From NCBI GenBank assembly GCA_028293545.1, contig JAQGOP010000046.1, forward strand, positions 1-64,000: a stretch of DNA of 64,000 nt, in the 5' to 3' direction. This document shows, piece by piece, positions 46,836-57,206 of this stretch; position 1 is the stretch's first letter, and every line of letters starts with the position of its first letter. Below the pieces are notes generated by a model that did no database searches, was not told the origin of the DNA, and saw only the letters and a program-made list of their open reading frames with translations. The DNA comes from Verrucomicrobiota bacterium (GTDB lineage: Bacteria; Verrucomicrobiota; Verrucomicrobiia; Opitutales; Opitutaceae). Both the position numbers and the translations under genes were made by a program.

Positions 46836-48329
46836 TCAGCAGAGTTGATATTCAGGGGACTGGAGCAGGGTGACCGTGGCGCGTCGCACGCGGCGGAGCC
46901 GCTGGGCCTCGTCGGCGCTGTTGTTGGCGAGGAACTGCCTCACGCTGCCACGAAACTCCGGGGCGCTGCGGAGCGCGAGAAAATTGGCGACGAGTGCGTC
47001 GGCTGCAGCGGTCGGTTCAAGGCGGCTGATCGGCGCCAGCAGCTGGTCGCTGACCGAAAAGGCGCTCCGGCCCGCCGCGCGCGCGGCCATCAGCTCGATC
47101 TGTTCGTCGGCGTTCAGCGTGTCCTCGCGGATCGGCGCAAACAGCGACTCCACGAGTTGCCGCCGCTGGGCGAGGGTGGCGGAGCTGATCCAGGTGCGGC
47201 CTCCAACCCAGCCCCGAACATTCGGCGGCGTGAAAAGCGTCTGGCCCATCTGCCGCAGGGGCACGAGCACCTGGCGCGGCAGCGGCGCGACGTTCAGCTG
47301 AAGGTCCTGCACGAGCCCGAGGTAGAATTGTACCGGGCTCTTGATGAAATCGCCGCGAAATTCCTGGGCGAAAAAAATCCGGCTGCCAAAGAAATTTCGG
47401 GCCAGCGCCCGCAGATCGAAACCGCTCGCGTGCCACGTCTCGCCGAGCGGCTCCAGGTAACCCGGGGGGAGCGCGACGTCCGACAGGTAAAAACTCACCA
47501 TCTCCTTCGGCAGGAAGGTCGCGGCGGCGGGCTGCTGGAATGCGAGGTCGATGACGTCGTCGCCGGAAAACAAACCGGACTGCCCGAAAATCGTTTTCGC
47601 CCTCATGTCATGCTGGCGCGGCGCAAAACGGAAGACCCCATATTGCTGCCGATAGCCGGTGAAAGCGCGGGCAGCTTCCTTGATGTCGGCCTCCGAATAG
47701 TGCCCCTCGCCGAGCAGGAATAATTCGAAGAGCTCGCGGGCAAAATTTTCGTTCGGCGCCTCGCGGCGATTCTGATTCAAGTCGAGGTAGTTGATCATTG
47801 CCGGCGAGCGCGAGACGGCCTTGGCGAGCGCCGGCGCGGGACCGAGGGAATTTCGCGCGATGATGTCGAAGTGCTGCCAGATCAGGGCGGCGTTTTTCAC
47901 TTTTTCCGCGCTGACGACATACACGTCGCTGAGGAATAAAATCCATTTGGCATAGGCCGCGTTTTCCGGCTGCGCGGCAAACTGCAGCCAGCGGATGCTC
48001 ATGTCCTGCAGGGCAAGCTGCGTGCGCTCGCGTGCTTCCCGCTGGACCAGACGTCGCTCGCCGTCGCTCGCGCTGGCGGCGATCTTCCGGGCGAAATCCG
48101 GCGTGTCCTCCTGGAGATTCGCCACCAGGCGCGGCTGCGCAAACACCGGCCCCGTGGAAGGAAACAGGCGGTCCAGCGTTGCCGGCAGGCCCACGGGCAC
48201 GGCGCGGACGACATCCGCGGGCAATGCACTCCAGCCGGCGCGGCGCAGCAGGTGGCGCGCCGCGGCTTCGTTCCACTCCGACGCAGGCAACGGCTGCCAG
48301 GCTTCGGTCGCGGCAAGTTTCAATTGCAT
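46836..48329 (-). CDS. DUF1800 domain protein
   Basis: AARHLLRRAGW, NENFARELFELFLLGEGHYSEADIKEAARAFTG, PPNVRGWVGGRTWISSATL. Confidence 0.92.
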   Translation of the reverse strand: MQLKLAATEAWQPLPASEWNEAAARHLLRRAGWSALPADVVRAVPVGLPATLDRLFPSTGPVFAQPRLVANLQEDTPDFARKIAASASDGERRLVQREARERTQLALQDMSIRWLQFAAQPENAAYAKWILFLSDVYVVSAEKVKNAALIWQHFDIIARNSLGPAPALAKAVSRSPAMINYLDLNQNRREAPNENFARELFELFLLGEGHYSEADIKEAARAFTGYRQQYGVFRFAPRQHDMRAKTIFGQSGLFSGDDVIDLAFQQPAAATFLPKEMVSFYLSDVALPPGYLEPLGETWHASGFDLRALARNFFGSRIFFAQEFRGDFIKSPVQFYLGLVQDLQLNVAPLPRQVLVPLRQMGQTLFTPPNVRGWVGGRTWISSATLAQRRQLVESLFAPIREDTLNADEQIELMAARAAGRSAFSVSDQLLAPISRLEPTAAADALVANFLALRSAPEFRGSVRQFLANNSADEAQRLRRVRRATVTLLQSPEYQLC

Positions 48330-48367
48330 GCGGCTATGACGCCACGCTGACCGGATGGTTTCGGCGA

Positions 48368-49519
48368 TCAGACCCCGAGCGCAGTCCGATAAATCCGCGG
48401 CACCCGCTTCGTCACCGAGCACAAAGTTTCCCAAGGAATGGTGTCCGCCCACTTGCTGAACTCGGTGATGGAAATTTCCCCAGCCTCCTGGCGTCCCACG
48501 AGCACGGCTTCGTCGCCGCATTTCACGTCGGGAATGCCGGTCACGTCGACGATGGTTTGGTCCATGGTGACGCGCCCGAGGATCGGGCAGCGTACGCCGG
48601 CGATAAGCACCTGCCCGCGGTTGCTCGCCGCCCGGGGAATGCCGTCGCCGTAACCCGCGCAGAGCACGGCGACCCGCGAAGCCCGCGCGAGGGTGTGCGT
48701 CCGTCCGTAGCTGATCGTGGTGCCCGCCGGCAGGTCCTTCACGATCCCGACGCGAGTCCGAAAACTAAAAACGGGCTCGGTGCGAACTTGCGCGAGCAAT
48801 GAATGCGGGTGGGGCAGGATGCCGAACTGGAGGAGGCCGACGCGCACGGCGTTGAACGGGCTCGCGCCCGGCATGGTCTCGAGTCCCGAGCTGTTGTCGG
48901 CGTGGACAAAGAGTTCGTTCAACCGAATGCCCGCGCACGAATCGAGCGCCGCGAGGAACCGGCGCCGTTGCTCGTCGGTGAACGCGACGTCGTCGTCCGG
49001 GCTCGCGAAATGCGTGAACACGCCCGCCAGCCGGAGTTGCGGGTGCTCCGTGATTGCCCGGTAAATCTCCCCGGTCTGCTCGTGCCAAACCCCGAGGCGC
49101 CCCATGCCGGTATCGATCTTGAGATGCACCGAAACCGGCCGCCCCGCCGCACGGCCAACGGCCGCGAAGCGCGAGACTTCATCGAACGTCGAAACCGTCG
49201 CGGCGAGATCGTAATCGGCGAGGTAGCGGTCTTCCTCGGGCAACAGCGGGCTCAGCAAGAGGACGGGCCAGCCGGGACCGAGTTCGCGCACCGCGGCCGC
49301 TTCCGACAATGTGGCGACCGCGAAGAGGTCGGCTCCCGAGTGCATCAACCGCGCGGCTGTCTGGTGCAGCCCGTGGCCGTACGCATCGGCTTTCACCACC
49401 GCCACGTAACGGATGTGGGCGGGCAGCGACGCCCGGATCAGGCGGAGATTTCGCTCCAGCGCGGCCAGGTCGATCTCCGCCCAGCATCGGAGCGGCAGCC
49501 GGGAATTGGGTGGGTTCAT
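48368..49519 (-). CDS. alr: alanine racemase
   Basis: WAEIDLAALERNLRLIR, VAVVKADAYGHG, KIDTGMGRLGVW, CPILGRVTMDQTIVDVT. Confidence 0.96.
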   Translation of the reverse strand: MNPPNSRLPLRCWAEIDLAALERNLRLIRASLPAHIRYVAVVKADAYGHGLHQTAARLMHSGADLFAVATLSEAAAVRELGPGWPVLLLSPLLPEEDRYLADYDLAATVSTFDEVSRFAAVGRAAGRPVSVHLKIDTGMGRLGVWHEQTGEIYRAITEHPQLRLAGVFTHFASPDDDVAFTDEQRRRFLAALDSCAGIRLNELFVHADNSSGLETMPGASPFNAVRVGLLQFGILPHPHSLLAQVRTEPVFSFRTRVGIVKDLPAGTTISYGRTHTLARASRVAVLCAGYGDGIPRAASNRGQVLIAGVRCPILGRVTMDQTIVDVTGIPDVKCGDEAVLVGRQEAGEISITEFSKWADTIPWETLCSVTKRVPRIYRTALGV

Positions 49520-50142
49520 GGCGCGCGGTGAATCTGTGGCGTCCACCGCACATAGCTCGGCGCCTCGTGGAGGAAAGCGTCGGGCGCCTCGGTCGCACGA
49601 AACAGATCTTCGTCCATCACCGCGGGCAGGAGTTTTTCGAGCGTGTACGGCGTGGACGCGACCCCGGCGGGCAGGGGAGTCCAATTTCGAAAACCATCGG
49701 GCATGACCAACTCGCCGCTGAGTTCGCTCGTGGGAACTCGCCGCAGCGCGCGATCGGTCCCGACGACGTGCCAGGAATCGCGCCGCGCATCCGCGATGAA
49801 ATGCACGTCCGGCCGACGCAGCGCCGCGGCCACGACGGCCAGGCTGTGATACGCGAACACTGGGCGCAGGGAGAGCACGCACCAGGTCCGGAGCGCAGTC
49901 GCCGCGGTGCGCACGCCGAGCATCGAACCCGGCCCGTCGCAGAAGGCGAAACCCCGGATCGCGGGCAGTTCGACCTGAAGCCGGTCGATGCATTGGAAAA
50001 TGCCGATGCCTGCCTCCGTTTCCGAAGCCGCCCAGCGGGCGGAGCCGTCCGCGGCGAAGACGCCCACCTGGACCCGGGTGGAAGCCGCATCTATCAGCAG
50101 CAGCGGCGCATGCGCGGCCAGGAGTTCGCGGAGATTGGGCAT
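49516..50142 (-). CDS. tsaB: tRNA threonylcarbamoyladenosine biosynthesis protein TsaB
   Basis: LLIDAASTRVQVGVF, FCDGPGSMLGVRTAATALRTW; overlaps alr by 4 nt. Confidence 0.85.
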   Translation of the reverse strand: MPNLRELLAAHAPLLLIDAASTRVQVGVFAADGSARWAASETEAGIGIFQCIDRLQVELPAIRGFAFCDGPGSMLGVRTAATALRTWCVLSLRPVFAYHSLAVVAAALRRPDVHFIADARRDSWHVVGTDRALRRVPTSELSGELVMPDGFRNWTPLPAGVASTPYTLEKLLPAVMDEDLFRATEAPDAFLHEAPSYVRWTPQIHRAP

Positions 50143-50268
50143 CGTCTCGTGGTCACGAAAGGACCGCGGACGATGACGCGCAAGCGCTTAGAATCGGGCA
50201 TTGACCAACAAGTCACCCGGCCTACCGTGACCGATTCTCCGTCTAGAAACCGCCCCGATATTTTTCCT

Positions 50269-51591
50269 GTGAACATCCAACTGAACTCCGTTTCCGATAC
50301 CCGCAAGAGCCTCGTTGTCACGCTCGATCCGAGCGAGGTGGACGCCGAGCACAAGGCCGTCGTCACCGAGGTGGGCCAGCAGGCCCGCATCCCTGGCTTT
50401 CGTCCGGGCAAGGCGCCCGCCGCCATGATCACGAAGCGTTTCAGCAAGGAGATCGCCGAGGAGTTCAAGCAGAAGATCGTGTCCAAGGCGTACCGCAGCG
50501 CGATGGACCAGCAGAAGCTCGACGTCCTCAACATCGTCAATGTCGAGCCCGGTGAAGTTAAACCCGGCCTCTCCGCCGCGGTTACCATCACGGTCGATGT
50601 GCGCCCGGAATTCAAACTTCCGGACTACGTGGGCCTGCCTACCGAGATCGCGTCGACCGAGTCGACCGATGCCGAAGTCGACAGCGTGATCGAAGGCATG
50701 CGCGGCGAACGCGCTGAATTCAAAGCCGCGGACCGCCCCGCCGCCAAAGGCGATTACGTGAAGCTTTCGTACGAGGGCCGCGTCGACGGCCAGCCGATCT
50801 CCGACCTGGCGTCCGACAAGCAGATTTACGCCAAGGTCCCGCAGACGTGGGAAGAAGTCGAAGGCGCCAACGACGGCGTGATCCCGGGCTTGGGCAAGCA
50901 CCTTTCCGGTCTCAAGGCCGGCGACAAGAAGGACGTTGGGATCAGTTTCCCGGCGGACTTCGCACCGGTCCCCGCGCTCGCGGGCAAGGATGCAACCTAC
51001 GCGATCGAGGTCCTCGAAGTCCGCGAGCGTTCGCTTCCGCCGCTCGACGAGGCCTTCTTCAAGGCCAACCAGGCCGACAATCTCGACGCGCTGAAGAGCA
51101 GCGTCCGCAACAACCTCAAGGCGCAGAAGGAATATCAGAACCGCTCCGAGCAGCGCCGCCAGGTGACCGAGGTGCTCGCCTCGAAAGTGGAATTCTCCGT
51201 GCCGGATTCGCTCGTGGAAAACGAAACCCAGGGCGTGCTTCGGCAGTTCATCGAGGAGAACATGCGCCGCGGTGTGCCGCAGGAGCAGTTCGAGAAGGAC
51301 AAGAAGGAGCTCTTCGACAACGCCCGCAAGGCCGCCACCAAGCGCGTGAAGGTCCAGCTCCTCCTCGCGAAGATCGCGGAAGAGGAGAAGCTCCAGGTCA
51401 GCGAGGCCGACATCGACAATTTCATCTATCGCGAGGCGATGCGCACGCAACAGAAGCCGGAGAAGCTCGTGAAGGCGCTCAGCGCCGACCGCGACCAGCT
51501 TCGCGCGGTGCAGCAGTCGATCATTTTCGACAAGGCGGTTGATTTTCTCGTGTCCAAGGCTAAGGTGGAGACTATTCCACCAAAGGCTTGA
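50269..51591 (+). CDS. tig: trigger factor
   Basis: [19 protein letters not shown] domain with [15 protein letters not shown], tig-clpP-clpX gene order. Confidence 0.95.
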   Translation: MNIQLNSVSDTRKSLVVTLDPSEVDAEHKAVVTEVGQQARIPGFRPGKAPAAMITKRFSKEIAEEFKQKIVSKAYRSAMDQQKLDVLNIVNVEPGEVKPGLSAAVTITVDVRPEFKLPDYVGLPTEIASTESTDAEVDSVIEGMRGERAEFKAADRPAAKGDYVKLSYEGRVDGQPISDLASDKQIYAKVPQTWEEVEGANDGVIPGLGKHLSGLKAGDKKDVGISFPADFAPVPALAGKDATYAIEVLEVRERSLPPLDEAFFKANQADNLDALKSSVRNNLKAQKEYQNRSEQRRQVTEVLASKVEFSVPDSLVENETQGVLRQFIEENMRRGVPQEQFEKDKKELFDNARKAATKRVKVQLLLAKIAEEEKLQVSEADIDNFIYREAMRTQQKPEKLVKALSADRDQLRAVQQSIIFDKAVDFLVSKAKVETIPPKA

Positions 51592-51616
51592 ACAACCCTA
51601 CCATTCAAAAAATCAC

Positions 51617-52234
51617 GTGAGCTACGACGTTACTGTTTGGGACAATAATGGACGCGAAACGCGGCCGATGAGCGTGTACTCACGCCTGCTGAAGGATCGC
51701 ATTCTCTTCATCGGGACCCCGATTGACGACAACGTCGCCAATCTGGTCATCGCCCAATTGCTTTACCTGCAAATGGAGGATTCCAAGAAGGACATCCACC
51801 TTTACATCAATTCTCCCGGCGGCGTGGTGAGCGGTGGCATGGCCATCTATGACACCATGAATTTGGTGCAGTGTGACATCGTCACCTACTGCGTGGGCAT
51901 GGCTGCGAGCATGAGCACGGTGCTCCTGGCGGCCGGCACCAAGGGCAAGCGCTTCGCTCTTCCGAACAGCCGCGTGATGATCCACCAGCCGAGCGGCGGG
52001 GCGGGCGGGCAGACGGCCGACATTGCGATCGCCGCCAAAGAAATCCTCCGCTGGCGCAAAACGCTTAACGAGACGCTCGCCAAGCACACGGGTCGATCCG
52101 CCGAGCAGATTGAAAAAGATTCTGATCGCGACTACTACATGACCGCCGAGGAGGCAAAAGCCTACGGCCTCGTCGATCATGTTCACCAGTCGGCACGCGA
52201 CGTGTTGCCGGTGCCGACCCAAAGCGCCGCTTGA
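51617..52234 (+). CDS. clpP: ATP-dependent Clp protease proteolytic subunit (GTG start)
   Basis: [61 protein letters not shown]. Confidence 0.97.
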   Translation: MSYDVTVWDNNGRETRPMSVYSRLLKDRILFIGTPIDDNVANLVIAQLLYLQMEDSKKDIHLYINSPGGVVSGGMAIYDTMNLVQCDIVTYCVGMAASMSTVLLAAGTKGKRFALPNSRVMIHQPSGGAGGQTADIAIAAKEILRWRKTLNETLAKHTGRSAEQIEKDSDRDYYMTAEEAKAYGLVDHVHQSARDVLPVPTQSAA

Positions 52235-52295
52235 AGAGCGCTTCAGGACAAACAGTTCTCTCGACACGCGAGTAATTCGCGCGCCAACCTTTTCC

Positions 52296-53591
52296 ATGGC
52301 CAAGTCCTCCCGCATGACCCTCTGTTCCTTTTGCGGAAAGTCGCAGGCAGAGGTGAAGAAAATCATCGCCGGCCCAGGAGTCTATATCTGCGACTCCTGT
52401 GTCAACGTCTGCAAGACGATCATTGACCGGGAGGTCAAGGCGCCGACCGCGGAAGCCAAGCCGGCCTTTCGCCTGGTGAAGCCGTCGGAAATCAAGAAGA
52501 CGCTCGACGACTTCGTCATCGGCCAGGACCACGCCAAGAAAGTCCTGGCGGTGGCCGTTTATAATCATTTCAAGCGCCTCAATTTCAACGCGGGCGATAC
52601 GGCCAAGGATCCCGTCGCCCTGTCGCCGGAATTCGACGGCGTCGAAGTCGAGAAGAGCAATATCCTGCTGGTGGGTCCGACGGGTTCCGGCAAGACGTTG
52701 CTCGCGCGGACGCTGGCGAAGATTCTCGATGTGCCGTTCGCAATTTCCGACGCGACCACGCTGACGGAAGCGGGCTACGTCGGCGAAGACGTCGAAAACG
52801 TCGTCCTCCGTCTCCTCCAGAACGCGAACTACGACGTCAAGCGCGCGGAGTGTGGCATCATCTACATCGACGAAATCGACAAGATCGGCCGCAAGACCGA
52901 AAACGTTTCTATCACTCGCGACGTGTCCGGCGAAGGTGTGCAGCAGGCGCTGCTCAAGATCCTTGAAGGCACGACCTGTAACGTTCCTCCCCAGGGCGGC
53001 CGCAAGCACCCGAACCAGGAGTACGTACAGATCAACACGTCGAACATCCTCTTTATCTGCGGCGGCGCTTTCGTCGGCCTCGATGCCCTCGTACAGCGGC
53101 GGCAGGGCACGCGCAGCCTTGGGTTTTCATCGATCTCGGCCCAGCAGGAACACGCCCTCGCGCCGGAACAGATGATGAAGTCACTCGCGCCCGAGGACCT
53201 CATTCGCTTCGGCATGATTCCCGAATTCATCGGGCGTTTGCCGGTGATTTCGGTGCTCGACCAGCTGAAGGTCGCCGACCTCGAAAAGATTCTCCTGCGC
53301 ACGAAGAATGCGACGGTGAAGCAGTATTCGAAGCTTTTCGCGATGGACGGCGTGCGGCTCCGTTTCACCCCGGACGCGGTGCGGGCGATTGCGCAGAAGG
53401 CGATCGAGTTGAAGACCGGCGCGCGTGCGCTGCGGTCGATCATGGAAAATCTTATGCTCGAGGTCATGTATGAGCTCCCACAGCGCGACGACGTCACCGA
53501 AGTGGTGATCGACTCCGCAGTGGTGGCTGGTCGCCGCAAGCCGTCGCTTCGCCGCGCCGGCAAAAATGAGCAAAAGCAGAACGCGGCCTGA
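52296..53591 (+). CDS. clpX: ATP-dependent Clp protease ATP-binding subunit ClpX
   Basis: zinc-binding [62 protein letters not shown]. Confidence 0.98.
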   Translation: MAKSSRMTLCSFCGKSQAEVKKIIAGPGVYICDSCVNVCKTIIDREVKAPTAEAKPAFRLVKPSEIKKTLDDFVIGQDHAKKVLAVAVYNHFKRLNFNAGDTAKDPVALSPEFDGVEVEKSNILLVGPTGSGKTLLARTLAKILDVPFAISDATTLTEAGYVGEDVENVVLRLLQNANYDVKRAECGIIYIDEIDKIGRKTENVSITRDVSGEGVQQALLKILEGTTCNVPPQGGRKHPNQEYVQINTSNILFICGGAFVGLDALVQRRQGTRSLGFSSISAQQEHALAPEQMMKSLAPEDLIRFGMIPEFIGRLPVISVLDQLKVADLEKILLRTKNATVKQYSKLFAMDGVRLRFTPDAVRAIAQKAIELKTGARALRSIMENLMLEVMYELPQRDDVTEVVIDSAVVAGRRKPSLRRAGKNEQKQNAA

Positions 53592-53632
53592 CGCCGGGTT
53601 CCGACCGGTTCGGTCACGCCTGTGTCGCGGGT

Positions 53633-53802
53633 CGTAGGGCGCGGTCTCTGACCCGCCTCCGAAAAACGTAGCGCCAGCCTTCGACTTGGGCTGTTACGTG
53701 TTCACTCACGACAGCCTCGCAGGTTTGTAGTTGGGCTGTAACGAGCCGGTCGGAGACCGGCGCTACGTTTTTCCGGAGGCGGGTCAGAGACCGCGCCCTA
53801 CG
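53633..53802. repeat. inverted-repeat pair C: 43/44-bp arms with one indel (53633-53675 / 53759-53802), 83-nt spacer
   Basis: cgtagggcgcggtctctgacccgcctccgaaaaacgtagcgcc ... ggcgctacgtttttccggaggcgggtcagagaccgcgccctacg. Confidence 0.93.
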
Positions 53803-54870
53803 TCACCAATGCGCGTAGTCGCCCTTTTCAAGGCCCTTCGCGAACTCGACCAGCAGTTTGACGCAGCGCTCCACATCCTCGAGGTCAACCACCTCACTCG
53901 GGGTGTGCATGTAACGAAGGGGAATTGAAACCAAGCCCGTCGCCACGCCGCCGCGTCCCATTTGGATCGCGCGGGCATCCGTGCCGGTCGGACGCGGGTC
54001 CGCTTCGACTTGATACGGGATCTTCGCCTTCTTCGCCGCGGCCAGGAGCCGTTGGAAAACCTTGGGATTGATGTTCGCTCCCCGGCAAAGGATCGGGCCG
54101 GCGCCAAGCTTCGTCTCGCCGTATTTCCGGTTGTCACAATCGGGATGATCCGTCGCGTGGCCGACGTCGATCGCGACCGCAAGGTGCGGATTGACCGCGT
54201 AGACCGCCGTGGTCGCGCCGCGGACGCCGATCTCTTCCTGGGACGTGCCCACGCTCACGACCCGGGCCGCGAGTTTCTTTTTTTCCTTCGCCAGCCGGAT
54301 CAGGGTTTCGCCGACGACATACGCACCGACTTTGTTGTCGAAGGCGCGGGCCGCGCCGATGCTCCCATGGAAGAGTTCGAACTCGTGGTCGTAGGTGGCC
54401 ACGTCGCCGATCGCCACGCGTTCAAGCGCCTCTTTTTTGGAACGCGCGCCAATATCGATCCAGATCTCGTGAATCTCGGGGACTTTCTTCCGGTCACCTT
54501 CGTCCATGAGATGAATCGCGCGTTTGCCCGTGACTCCCTTGATCGGGCCGTTCTCGGATTGGATGATCACGCGACGCCCTGAGATCACGGTGCGATCATG
54601 GCCGCCGATCGTGTCGAAATAAATAAAGCCGTCCTTGTTGATGTAGGTGATAATCAGCCCGAGTTCATCCAGGTGACCGGCGAGCATCAGGACCGGGTCG
54701 CCATCGGGGTTGAGCGTCGCGATGCGATTTCCGAGGGCGTCGTTCGCGTAGGTATCGGCGGCGGGCTTAACGTAGTGGTCGAACACGGCGTGAGCTTCGG
54801 ATTCGTAACCGGAAGGGGAACGGGCATGGAGCAGGTCGACCAGAAATTGCGGGGCGTGATAGGCGGGCAT
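53803..54870 (-). CDS. M42-family glutamyl aminopeptidase/endoglucanase-type metallopeptidase
   Basis: LMLAGHLDELGLIITYINKDGFIYFDTIGG, SVGTSQEEIGVRGA, DVGHATDHP, RPTGTDARAIQMGRGGVATGLVSIPLRYMHTPSEVVDLEDVE. Confidence 0.93.
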   Translation of the reverse strand: MPAYHAPQFLVDLLHARSPSGYESEAHAVFDHYVKPAADTYANDALGNRIATLNPDGDPVLMLAGHLDELGLIITYINKDGFIYFDTIGGHDRTVISGRRVIIQSENGPIKGVTGKRAIHLMDEGDRKKVPEIHEIWIDIGARSKKEALERVAIGDVATYDHEFELFHGSIGAARAFDNKVGAYVVGETLIRLAKEKKKLAARVVSVGTSQEEIGVRGATTAVYAVNPHLAVAIDVGHATDHPDCDNRKYGETKLGAGPILCRGANINPKVFQRLLAAAKKAKIPYQVEADPRPTGTDARAIQMGRGGVATGLVSIPLRYMHTPSEVVDLEDVERCVKLLVEFAKGLEKGDYAHW

Positions 54871-54955
54871 GGGTCCACGCTCGCCCAAGTGGCCCGGGGC
54901 GCAAAGAAAATTTCTCTTTGCCTCCGGGTGCCTTTGCGTGAGTCCTTGGGGATTC

Positions 54956-55687
54956 ATGACGATTTATCCGGCCATCGATATCAAAGGCGGGCGCTGCGTG
55001 CGGCTGACGCAAGGGCGCGCCGACCAGGAAACGGTCTACGCCGAGAACCCGGCGGACGTGGCGGCGGAATTCAAGGCGGCCGGCGCGGAATGGATCCACG
55101 TCGTGGACCTCGACGGTGCCTTTGCTGGCGAACCCCAGAACCTCGCGGTGGTGCAACGCATCGCCGCGCTTGGGATGAAGGTGCAGCTGGGCGGGGGCCT
55201 GCGCGCGCGGGCGAGCGTCGATCGCGCGCTCGGGTTTGGCGTGAGCCGGGTCGTGATCGGCACACGCGCGACCGAGAGTGAATCGTTCGTCGCGGAACTG
55301 GTGGCCGCGCATGGTGCGAAAATCGCAGTGGGGATCGATGCGAAGAACGGCCAGGTCGCGGTGAAGGGCTGGGTCGCGTCCGCGGGCGTGACCGCGCTCG
55401 ATCTCGCCGCGCGCATGGATGCAATCGGCGTTTCCACCCTGATTCATACCGACATCGGCACCGATGGCATGCTGACCGGTCCCAATTTGCCCGCGCAGGA
55501 AGCGATGCTCGGGGCGGGCGGCTTTCGCGTCATTGCCAGCGGCGGCGTCAGCCGGCGCGAGGATGTGATTGCCCTGGTCAAGTTAGCGCAGCGCCACCCG
55601 CGTCTCGACGGCGTGATCGTGGGCAAGGCGCTCTACGAAAAACGCGTCGACCTGCGCGACTTGCTGGAGCTGGCGCGCCTGAAGTAG
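54956..55687 (+). CDS. hisA: HisA (ProFAR isomerase)
   Basis: MTIYPAIDIKGGRCVRLTQG, HVVDLDGAFAGEPQN, QLGGGLR, IASGGVSRREDV. Confidence 0.94.
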   Translation: MTIYPAIDIKGGRCVRLTQGRADQETVYAENPADVAAEFKAAGAEWIHVVDLDGAFAGEPQNLAVVQRIAALGMKVQLGGGLRARASVDRALGFGVSRVVIGTRATESESFVAELVAAHGAKIAVGIDAKNGQVAVKGWVASAGVTALDLAARMDAIGVSTLIHTDIGTDGMLTGPNLPAQEAMLGAGGFRVIASGGVSRREDVIALVKLAQRHPRLDGVIVGKALYEKRVDLRDLLELARLK

Positions 55688-55706
55688 CGCAGGCGGCCCG
55701 CCTGCT
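55684..55706. repeat. single family-A-like repeat gtagcgcaggcggcccgcctgct, supplying the hisA TAG stop
   Basis: shares gtagcgcaggc....cctgct with pair-A arms. Confidence 0.75.
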
Positions 55707-55773
55707 CCGAATTTCAGAATCGAGGTGGAAGGCTCGAGGTCCTTGGCCGCGCCTGGCGGGGAAGTCGCTCCAG

Positions 55774-57162
55774 CTATCGTTTGATCTTGTCCGCAATTTC
55801 CTCGAGCGGATAGGTCACGATTTCCGCGAGCGTCGGGTGATACCACGGCGCCCGCAACAGATCGAACACCGTCGCGCGCATCGCGAGCGGGCCCGCGAAG
55901 GCGTGGATCAATTCGCCGGCGTCCTTGCCCACGATTTCAGCGCCGAGGATGCGCCCGCGCTTGGGCTCGGCGATGACCTGCACATAACCGTAGTTCGCGT
56001 CCATCAACATGGATTTTCCGTGGTCGTTGAAAGGGTAGGTGGCGGAAAGATAGGGGGTGCCGGCTTCGTCGAGTTCCTTCGCCAGCATCCCGATCGTCGC
56101 GAGCTGAGGGTCGGTGAACACGACGTTGAGCAGCAGGGCGTGATCGACGGGCTTGATGCCTTTCACGCCCGCTGCATGGCGCGCCGCGATTTCGCCCTGC
56201 TGCACGGCGAGGTGCACGATCTCGTGGGGACCCGCACAGTCGCCGCCCGCGTAGATGTGCGACGCGCTGGTCTGCTGCCACCGGTTCGTGATGACCTGGC
56301 CGTCGGGCCGGGCGCGGACACCGGCCGCGGCGAGGTTAAGCTTCGCGGTGTTGGCTTCGCGGCCCAAGGCGTTGAAAAGATGGGCGGCGCGCCGGACCCG
56401 CTGCTTGCCGTCGTGCTGGAACGCGACAGCGATCCCGCGCGCGTTGCGGGTGATCTTTTCCAGCTTGGTGCCGACAAACAGTTCAATGCCTTCATCGACA
56501 AAAGCCTGCTGGATGACATCGGCGGCATCCTCGGAATGGTCGCGCAGGATATTGGGACTGCGCTGGATCAAGGTCACCCGCGTGCCGATCCGATTGAGGA
56601 ATTGAGCAAGCTCGCAGGCGACGATCCCGCCCCCGAGGACGATCACGCTCTGCGGGATGAAATCCAGGTCGAGCACGTCGTCGCTGGTCCAGAACTGGCT
56701 GTCGAGCAGGCCGGGGATCGGAGGCACGCTCACGGTGGATCCGGTCCCGATCAGGATGAAGCGAGACTTGAGAGTCTGGCCGTTGGAGAGCTCGAGCGTG
56801 TGCGGGTCGAGGAATCGGGCGTAGGCGCGGACCAGGTCGAATTTTCCCGCGTTGAGCGATTTCACCCGATCCGCGGCGAATTCGGCGATGAGGCGTTTCT
56901 TCCGCGCATGCATGGCAGGCATGTCCGCTCGGGCGGATGGGATCTTGAGGCCGAACGTTTTTCCCTTCTGCGCGAGATGCAGGACCTCCGCCATGTACAG
57001 CAGCGATTTCGACGGCATGCAGCCGCGCAGGATGCACAACCCGCCGAGATCCTCGGCGCCGTCGATCACGACGGTCTTGAGCCCGAGACCCGCGGCCACG
57101 CGTGCGGCATTGTAGCCCGCGCTGCCACCGCCGATCACTGCGAAGTCGTACGTTTTCTTCAT
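55774..57162 (-). CDS. class I pyridine nucleotide-disulfide oxidoreductase (dihydrolipoamide dehydrogenase/mercuric reductase-like)
   Basis: FAVIGGGSAGYNAARVAAGLGLKTVVIDG, LCILRGCMPSKSLL, C-terminal dimerisation domain. Confidence 0.88.
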   Translation of the reverse strand: MKKTYDFAVIGGGSAGYNAARVAAGLGLKTVVIDGAEDLGGLCILRGCMPSKSLLYMAEVLHLAQKGKTFGLKIPSARADMPAMHARKKRLIAEFAADRVKSLNAGKFDLVRAYARFLDPHTLELSNGQTLKSRFILIGTGSTVSVPPIPGLLDSQFWTSDDVLDLDFIPQSVIVLGGGIVACELAQFLNRIGTRVTLIQRSPNILRDHSEDAADVIQQAFVDEGIELFVGTKLEKITRNARGIAVAFQHDGKQRVRRAAHLFNALGREANTAKLNLAAAGVRARPDGQVITNRWQQTSASHIYAGGDCAGPHEIVHLAVQQGEIAARHAAGVKGIKPVDHALLLNVVFTDPQLATIGMLAKELDEAGTPYLSATYPFNDHGKSMLMDANYGYVQVIAEPKRGRILGAEIVGKDAGELIHAFAGPLAMRATVFDLLRAPWYHPTLAEIVTYPLEEIADKIKR

Positions 57163-57206
57163 GGTTCGAAGCTAGATTGAACCCGGGGAGTCGCGAGCGC
57201 CAAGCC

